A stretch of DNA of 64,000 nucleotides from Trametopsis cervina (lineage: Eukaryota > Basidiomycota > Agaricomycetes > Polyporales > Irpicaceae). The notes beneath the pieces were generated by a model. That model saw only the letters and a list, made by a program, of their open reading frames with translations, was not told the origin of the DNA and did not search any database. Location of the stretch: the NCBI GenBank assembly GCA_022385755.1, contig MU278350.1, positions 1,006,905 through 1,070,904 of the forward strand, given 5' to 3'. This document shows, in pieces, positions 57,465 through 64,000 of the stretch (positions within the stretch are counted from its first letter, which is position 1; every line of letters starts with the position of its first letter). The translations under genes and the position numbers were made by a program.

Positions 57465-60299
57465 CTATACTGTACCTGTTATTGGGTCGGGAAGACCTTT
57501 CTCTAGTTCTGGATTGTCTTCTGCTTGCTGTGGAACTTCATGTCTCGCCAGCAACTGTCCCCACAGTGCCTTGATTCCTTCAATGCTGCGGTTCCAAGAG
57601 CCGAACACGAACGCTTTCGTGGCTTTGCTGTTATGACTCCCGGCATACGCGCACCAAAATATCAGACTGATGAGGAGAACGAGAGCCACGCCACTCAGGA
57701 TGATCGTAGGTATATTCCGCGTGTTGAAACATTCAAAGGTAATGGCAACGAGGAATGCGATCATCCTACAGAGAGATGAGTCAGAGTGTGCCAGAGCTTC
57801 AAGGAGACGCATACTCACGCCCACATGAGAAGAGCGTACGGGAGGCTGTATATAACAGCCAACCTTTCAGTGCTCCCCGCACGCTCTAGGTATTTGGTCA
57901 AATATTGGTGCTGCGAACATGTATGCATCAGCGGAAAATCATCTGCATGTCTGGGAATCACATACTGCGTCTGACGCATCATCCGCTGGGTTAATCCGGT
58001 GCTGTCGCTGAAGCAAAAGACCGATGATAACGCTTCCGGTGCTGGTTAGCATTGATAGATAGCTTGCTACTTGTCCTGCTGTGCTACTTGTTACATCGTC
58101 GGGTATCAGGTTTGGTAGTGCTAATAAGGCTACGTTTGCATTGAGTAACACAGTGGACTAAATGGTTATCTGTAAACAATGCAGATTCATACATGGACGT
58201 GAACTGGAACGCACATATAGAATGTACTCCTGCCAATCGTCCTTCAACTTGTTCACATGGTTTTTCCAGGTCACAGTTTTAACAATATCGTCTGTGTATA
58301 TGTCGTTGATCCCGTCCCAGTGCGTGATCGGCGCGTTGAAGAGGGTTAGGAATATGATTGACATTACGGAGGAGCGACGAGGAGGATCGTGGTTGTGCAC
58401 GCTTTGATTGGAATTGAGCCGTGCACCGTACACTCCGCGGTAGTTAAGAAAATGTGACCACGCTGTATTGAAGGAGTTTGCGTTTGTGAGAGGCAAGGTT
58501 GCGGAGAGTAGACAGACGTACCGAACTCAGCCATAATACGCCCTAAATACAGCGCTCTCAGCTTCAGCGTCGTATACGTATTCATGTGAGCGAGACGTAC
58601 CGAGGGTAGCCGTAGCGCAATCCTCCGTCAGCATGTCTGATAAACTGTAGTTGAGCCTCTGTTACCATAGATAAAGTGTGCATGTACCTTTCACTTCGTC
58701 CACCAGCGAGATGAACTGCTTGAGCTTATCGGCCGAATATTGTGATGGAGACGTGAGTGAGGTGAGCTCATCTGCGAGGAGGTTAGGCCGGTGAGCTGTT
58801 CCTTTCCGTGACAAGTACGAACCCGTCAATGCCCAGGTTAGAATTGCTTTCACCTCTACAACGTTCTCCGACGTGAGTTTATGGTTGTGAGGAAACAAAA
58901 ACATATGCAACCTAAAATTAAGCGGATGGGTTAAGAAGAATTCGACAACGGCCGCTTCTACTACCACCTTAGTTCTCTGCCTGCATCAAGGAGACAGGTT
59001 GACGTACCCAGTAGGTAGTTACCAGTAAAACCTCTCCATAGCATATTCTGCAGAGCGTACAGCGTTCAGCCCAACCTGGTTAGATCAGCCCTAAGCAAGA
59101 AACGTACTCATATGGGACGGAGCGAGTACGCCATGAACTTCGTGCAAATCGTACTGCATGTTCTGCTCGTCCAGCCAGAATAATGTCCGGGATTCGTGAT
59201 TGGCAAAGTAATACCCACACATACTATCATCGTCATGGTAGATTTCCAGCACTAGGTCGGATCTGTCGATTGTCTTCTGCTGTTCAAGGGTGATCTCATG
59301 ATCCTCGAAAAGAGTAGATATACATTTTTCTATCTTCTCCAGGACAAGAGGGTCATCAAGGTAAGCTTCAGTATAAATCCTCTAACAAACGAGAAGGTCC
59401 GGTCAAGATTGCAAGGTAGTCTCAGCAATGACCCACTGACCTTATTTTCGTTGTAGTAATACAAAGCGCCTTCGGGGTGAATACGGCGTACCCAGCCTGA
59501 TGTCATCTGCTCGCTGTGATACAGATTAGCCCATGTTGCTCAAGTTGAGACAAACTCTTACCGCTCAAAACTCAGTGTCAGAGGCTGTATTAAGATCTCC
59601 TGGCCTTTGTCTCTTTTAGGTCTTTGAACGGGCATTTTAGGGTCTAAATTTACTCGGTGTGGAGGCGACTTACATGGTTATTCCTCTTTTATAACGCCGC
59701 ACCTCCGTCGACAACAAGGGGTACAGAGTGGGCTCATAGTGCTGCTCAAGGATGGATTGGCCCTTCATCTCCTCAGGACTCTCTGAAATGGGATTTTCCT
59801 TGGGAGAATAGAGCTCGAAAGCGTTGTCATGGGATATACTGGACTGAACAAAGGTATCGTCACTATCTTGGTGGCACCTTTCGGATACATCGCTTGTAAG
59901 TATGGCTGCATCACCGTCGTGTAGGGGTTGAGATGATGTGTGAGAGTGTGAGAGGTCGATTGGGGCTAGTAAGGAGGAGGGCATGAATTCGGTCGCCGAG
60001 ACGGCATATGGTTCAACAGCTTGTGGCGTGAAGTCCATTGAGGCAGCGAAGCATACATTTATTTCTCCAAGACCCTCCGGTTTCTCCGTATGGCTTGCAT
60101 TGTATAAATCGGAAGGTGTCCGCGGACTGCACGGAGAGGTTCTATTCCCCAGCAGCTTCAGTGCACATGCGAGCTTTGTCAGAATCCGCCAAAGCAGAGC
60201 ACATGCGCGTGTACCATGCTTGTTCAGGTGTACAATCCAGTCGACGAGTGCTCGCCATGCATGTCTCAGTATTGTTGTCCTTGAGTGTCTTGGCTGCAT
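57465..60299 (-). CDS. WW-domain multi-pass membrane protein, paralog 3
   Basis: Third paralog, head-to-tail with paralog 2. The start is the Met at 60297-60299 (MQPRHSRTTILRHAW). The N-terminal exon has ALVDWIVHLNKHGTRACALL and ILTKLACALKLL, closer to paralog 1. Its Ser-rich part (FTPQAVEPYAVSATEFMPSS) is closer to paralog 2. Then come the WW domain (SGWVRRIHPEGALYYYN), the CGYYFANHESRTLFWLDEQN block, WSHFLNYRGVYGARLNSNQS, IYTDDIVKTVTWKNH and five hydrophobic segments ending in TIILSGVALVLLISLIFW. The end is ELEKGLPDPITGTV. A 21 nt exon sits at 58522-58542. The reading frame is intact across about ten introns. Confidence 0.75.
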
Positions 60300-61034
60300 G
60301 CTGGATGGGCGCAATGAGAGTGAAGGAATGCGGTCGCTGGGTGCACTCACCTTGTACTAGCACGATGGGAGCCTGTTGTGAGCGTTCAGCGGACAAATGC
60401 ATGGCCAGGCGGTGGATGCGCAGCGCGGGTGGGATGTTAGGATCCTGTGTGGTGACGCTCATTACGGCAGCTTCTTAGCCACAGCTTGCACTGCACCCTT
60501 ATTCCTCCGGAGTCAGTGATGTCTCGATTTGAGTATATACTGTGCATACCAGGATTTTCGGGTATGCATGTAATCTCGCATGATTCTTGTATAACCTGTT
60601 GCATTCCTGGAACAGCGGAACAGCGTCGAGCGGTCCCAAGCAACGCCGTTAAGTAGCCGATGGATGGGAGAATGTAGAGGATGGAGGGATTTCCGAAGCG
60701 AGCAGTAGGCCCTTGACCCCGGACACTGATGTGCTGACCAAAATGCATGATACATCTCGCCGCCTTAGACTTCCTCCATGGGGTTTCGGCTGGAAAATGA
60801 GTTTGTAATATTCGTGTAAAGCCAAATGATTGTCACCTGACAAGGAGAACGAGATGGGATAGAAGAATGCGGAGCGTCGAATTCGTTCTACCAATATGAT
60901 TCCTTCGATGGGTCATCTGTGGCAAATACTATCATACCAGCAATAAAGGGATATATTGGGATGAAGAAATCTGGTGAATAAGACGTGAATATCGAGGTGA
61001 TCAACAGTATTCGGTGTCGAGTCGACACCGTATA
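60300..61034. other. Upstream region of WW paralog 3
   Basis: Holds the presumed leader exon of paralog 3 (ending at a GTGAGT donor at 60348-60353 on the minus strand). Short frames at 60437-60894 (-) have no domain. Nothing else is seen. Confidence 0.4.
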
Positions 61035-61074
61035 CAGTAACGCCAGAAAGTGATGCACCCCCCCAAATCGGGAA
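61035..61074 (+). repeat. Left terminal inverted repeat of the MITE
   Basis: 40 bp, containing CAGAAAGTGATG and a run of seven C. It matches the reverse complement of 61238-61277 except for one base. Confidence 0.9.
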
Positions 61075-61237
61075 ATCATCCCGGGGTCGTTTTGTCGTCT
61101 CGTTCTTTTTCACAAAATAATGTCTACGTCGACCCTTGTCATCCCGAGCAGACTTTCAATCACAAAAACAGTTCATTGTTTCACTAGAGCTCGAACATTG
61201 TGAACATGGACGGGCAAGCGCGCAGTTTTGGCCCGCC

Positions 61238-61277
61238 TTCCCAATTTGGGGGGGTGCATCACTTTCTGGCGTTACTG
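61238..61277 (-). repeat. Right terminal inverted repeat of the MITE
   Basis: 40 bp inverted copy of 61035-61074, followed directly by TA at 61278-61279. Confidence 0.9.
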
Positions 61278-61663
61278 TACTACTGAGAGATGTGTTCTTT
61301 CACGTACAGTGCCGGACGCTCAAATCGAACTGCTTGGCGGCGCTCCGATAAGTACTCTTCTGGATCTCCTGTTCCCAGTCCCTTTCGGCAAGAGTAGCGA
61401 GGATACAGCACAGGTTGAAGTCGTTGAGACCAATGTGTCGCTTGTGTAGTATGTGATACATGACAGCGATGGCTGCACCTAGACTTGACTTGACCTTAGG
61501 TTATCATATAGCTTGGGGCGGTGGCTACAACGGCGCACGTTGAATGAACTCACCTTTTCACAAATATCTAGACCGCTCGGCACCGATAAACTGCGGTCAC
61601 GAATGGCCACTGCAGCCCCATCTGAAGGAGCACTCAGTAGCTGTGCCATCCGAGTAACCCTTG

Positions 61664-62276
61664 TTATTTGAGACACCGGGAAATGAAAACAGACGTCAGC
61701 ATCAGGGTCTGATTGAGGGATATGCCATGTTTTATCTGGAGATGCGCTGAACTAGTACAGTATGACTGGGACATGCACCAGTAGAGTCTTCTCATACAAA
61801 GCTCGACGTCTTCAGGAATGCCTACGGTGTTTGGGGTACTGATAACGTCAGGACCCCAGTAGAGTCGGTGCCGGCACTTGAAATGTAATCGAACACTGGT
61901 CAAACTCTCCAACACGGACTCCAATCGACTTACTCCTGTTCGACCATAGATGGCCATGTCAGGGACTGAGATGCTATCAGACAGAAGCCGGCAGGTAAAG
62001 CCAATGTCTCACAGTTGGGCCACAAATACTCACATGCAGCCGCAAGGTATATCACAATTGAGAACTACGGACATGCAGTGTATTTAGCTCCTCATGATAC
62101 GAGGCGAATCTGACGAAAGGACAATGTGTGGATGGATATACGGTGATAATGGAGGTACCATGCAGTGGTGAGAACAAAATCACGTACTGTACTCCATCAG
62201 TAGGGGGCAAGCCACGGTAGTCACGGCCTCTCTTCACTGGAATGTCGTGGGTGCAAAAGCCACCCACGAGCCACAT
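61664..62276 (-). CDS. Possible gene of unknown function
   Basis: A possible spliced frame. An upstream exon around 62044-62103 (MSVVLNCDIPCGC) joins in phase across an intron (62032 down to about 61976) to a 97-codon stretch ending at 61664. The latter contains SVPDMAIYGRTG, CRHRLYWGPDVISTPNTVG and VELCMRRLYWCMSQ. A further frame reaching 62276 (MWLVGGFCTHDIPVKRGRDY) may be an earlier exon. Composition is protein-like but no family is recognised. Boundaries are weak. Confidence 0.3.
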
Positions 62277-63154
62277 CTTCCATCCTCATCACCTATCAAC
62301 ACTCGTTGTAAGGACCGCCAACGTCTCTCAAGGTTCCCTATGCGGCACACGATCATTGAGAACGGGATGCCGTGTTCGGGCCCATACCGAGTTATCGAGC
62401 TGAGCCCCGTGTTTGAATTCCATTGAGATATCGCACCTTAATTAACAGCACCGCGCGAAGACTTGAGGATGAGAATAGACCGTTCTCACAATCTTAACAA
62501 ATCAATATAGAGGCCATACATGTTATCGTTGGTCAATGGCAGTGGGAACCGAGTGGTGAGCAGACAAATCTGACTTGAGAACTTGGCCAACCATACATCA
62601 CGGTCCCCCGCAATTGCAGTGCTCCCAGTGCCGCACGCTTCACATCCTCCCTGGCGGACATCAACGATCCGAACAGTTATCACCACTGCGCGGGACTGGA
62701 GCGTAAGTTGCACCATTGCATGGGGCTTCACCCACAGTCTAACTGCGGTATATTCCCAGGAGACGAGCCAGATTGTACTCGAGCTTCGGCATGCGAAGTC
62801 TCGAGTGTAGAGTCGCGCAGAGTGGGAAGGCAACAAAGGTACGAAATTTCAGACGAGTTTCACGTGTGCCGTGCGAATTTCCTTTGATGGTCACTGCTCG
62901 CTTGATTATATTCCGTTGACAGCATGCCTCGATTGAACCCTACCAAGATGCTTCATTGAACTCTGCTCCCGCCACTAGCCATTCACAGAATGGAGCTAGG
63001 AGCACATCGCTGCTACAAGCCATCCGTTCGCTCTTATAGAGCTCAACAATTCACGAGTGTTCACCCGCACTTTTCCCATTCTCTCCGTCCTCCGTTGAAA
63101 GCCCCTGTTTCATTGCCAGTACGCTACTAATTTCGTCCCCTATAGTTCCCGCTC
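62277..63154. other. Intergenic region before the F-box gene
   Basis: A 116-codon frame at 62486-62836 (-) has no domain. The last 100 bp are the CT-rich promoter of the F-box gene. No supported gene. Confidence 0.35.
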
Positions 63155-64000
63155 ATGATGCCCTGTTCGTCAGATATGCACCCTTGCTTGCTCGTCTCCG
63201 AAATATTCGACCTCATCGCTCAGTTCGCGAACGAAGATGGGTCGTCGCCATCTGCGGTCGCCTCACTAGCTCGGACCTGCCGTGCCTTCCAGGAACCAGC
63301 AGAAGACGTGCTATGGAGAAGGCTCAACGGTCTAGTGCCTTTAATGCACTGCTTTCGCGGAGATATCTGCAGTTCGGCAGACAAACAATACGTGAGCGAT
63401 CTACTATCTATCACGCGCATCAGCTCCAACACTAGTGCAGTACTTTACCAAACCTTTCGATGCTAAGAGTGAAGATTGGCAAAGATTCACTAGACAAGCC
63501 AAGCGAGTTCATGCTCTAGCTCTCGGCCAATCCTTCGATATCGACGCCGAAATGAAAGCCTTGCAAGTGCTTGATCTGTGTCGCCCCGCTTCCTCGGTTG
63601 CCCTGCTACCCAATCTTCGCGAGCTGCGCTGGTGTGACTACAAAGAAATCTCACTCCGCTACATGCATCTCTTCGCACACCCGGGCCTCGTTGCCTTCAA
63701 CGCTTTGATTATCGCCAAGCCACACCTTCTCAGTGATACCCTCTCATATCTATCGATCGCAACACCTGGCCTGAAATATCTGAAGGTTACTCCTGGTGCC
63801 CATGAGCACGACGACTCTGAAGTCTCTAACGCGGTACAACGATTACTCGTATCATTACCAGGCCTTGCCGAGTTCTCCGCCAGAGCGCCCTTATGCGCCA
63901 CTACACTACACGCTCTTGCGTACCATCCACGCTTGGAGATCCTATCTGTCCGGTTACCATCGCGCATCGACGGCTGCTCCTACACGCAACCTACTGGGAG
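63155..64000 (+). CDS. F-box protein, N-terminal part (runs off right edge)
   Basis: Agaricomycete F-box/LRR-like protein, presumably a substrate adaptor for an SCF ubiquitin ligase. The start is the first of two tandem ATGs at 63155. The F-box is residues about 8-55 (CLLVSEIFDLIAQF, VASLARTCRAFQEPAEDVLW). An intron at 63392-63440 joins DKQY to YFTKPFDAKSEDWQRFTRQA. The second exon is open to the window end with Leu-rich units, LPNLRELRWCDYKEISL, ATPGLKYLKVTPGA and HPRLEILSVRLPS. It is complete at its 5' end and truncated by the window at its 3' end. Confidence 0.82.

Larger units (their letters stand above)
61035..61277. mobile_element. Tc1/mariner-type MITE, 243 bp
   Basis: Non-coding element bounded by 40 bp terminal inverted repeats starting CAGTAACGCC, with 34 perfect bases and one mismatch in 40. 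Each end is flanked by a TA dinucleotide (61033-61034 and 61278-61279), as expected for Tc1/mariner target-site duplications. The 163 bp interior has no coding capacity. The TIR opening CAGT is typical of that superfamily. No other copy was noticed in the window. Confidence 0.85.

Overview
The window is nuclear DNA of a basidiomycete, most likely an agaricomycete wood-decay fungus such as a polypore. Genes are split by many 47-80 bp introns with GT..AG ends, spacing is tight on both strands, and there are single-copy eukaryotic housekeeping genes. The accessory content is typical of Agaricomycetes: a DUF6535 membrane protein, an F-box/LRR-like protein, a secreted CBM1 protein, a small secreted protein and a WW-domain membrane-protein family. 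I saw no bacterial, viral or organellar segment and no convincing rRNA, tRNA or CRISPR.

Layout. 1-636 (-): 5' end of an MFS transporter. 1539-5053 (+): SEC24 with an N-terminal WW domain. 5054-7854: gene-poor. 7855-9626 (-): sugar transporter with a TATA box and a cluster of Mig1/CreA-like sites upstream. 11137-16084 (-): ATG11, divergent from 16308-19160 (+), the DEAD-box helicase MAK5. 19570-20207 (+): small unknown protein. 20917-22861 (+): RMD1/YagE-type protein. 23453-25972 (-): unusual membrane-anchored kinase. 27767-28426 (+): small single-pass membrane protein. 28602-31386 (-): DUF6535 protein. 32068-32539 (-): small secreted protein. 33504-34883 (-): secreted Ser/Thr/Pro-rich protein with Cys-pair repeats and a C-terminal CBM1. 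37389-38983 (+): Fus3/Kss1-type MAP kinase. 39676-42682 (-): PWP2. 42834-43151 and 43436-44286 (+): truncated and full TENA/THI-4-like genes. 45527-48265 (+), 53818-56624 (-) and 57465-60299 (-): three WW-domain multi-pass membrane paralogs. 48646-50914 (-) STN1 and 51121-53626 (+) MCM10 share a divergent promoter with two MluI cell-cycle boxes. 61035-61277: a 243 bp Tc1/mariner-type MITE. 63155-64000 (+): 5' part of an F-box protein.

The housekeeping genes cover COPII export (SEC24), selective autophagy (ATG11), ribosome biogenesis (MAK5, PWP2), replication and telomere maintenance (MCM10, STN1) and pheromone/filamentation signalling (MAPK). The most unusual accessory content is the 33.5-34.9 kb CBM1 gene, whose binding module is assembled through a 16-nt microexon, and the three-copy WW/transmembrane family at 45.5-60.3 kb. 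That family has a conserved 21-nt microexon and a mosaic pattern suggesting gene conversion, and it surrounds the STN1/MCM10 pair.

All gene models were built by hand from reading frames, splice sites and recognised protein motifs. Models checked by summing exons to a whole number of codons are SEC24, the MAPK, the CBM1 gene, both TENA genes, the DUF6535 gene, the 32.1 kb secreted protein, the 19.6 kb gene and the 27.8 kb gene. Exon borders elsewhere are approximate.
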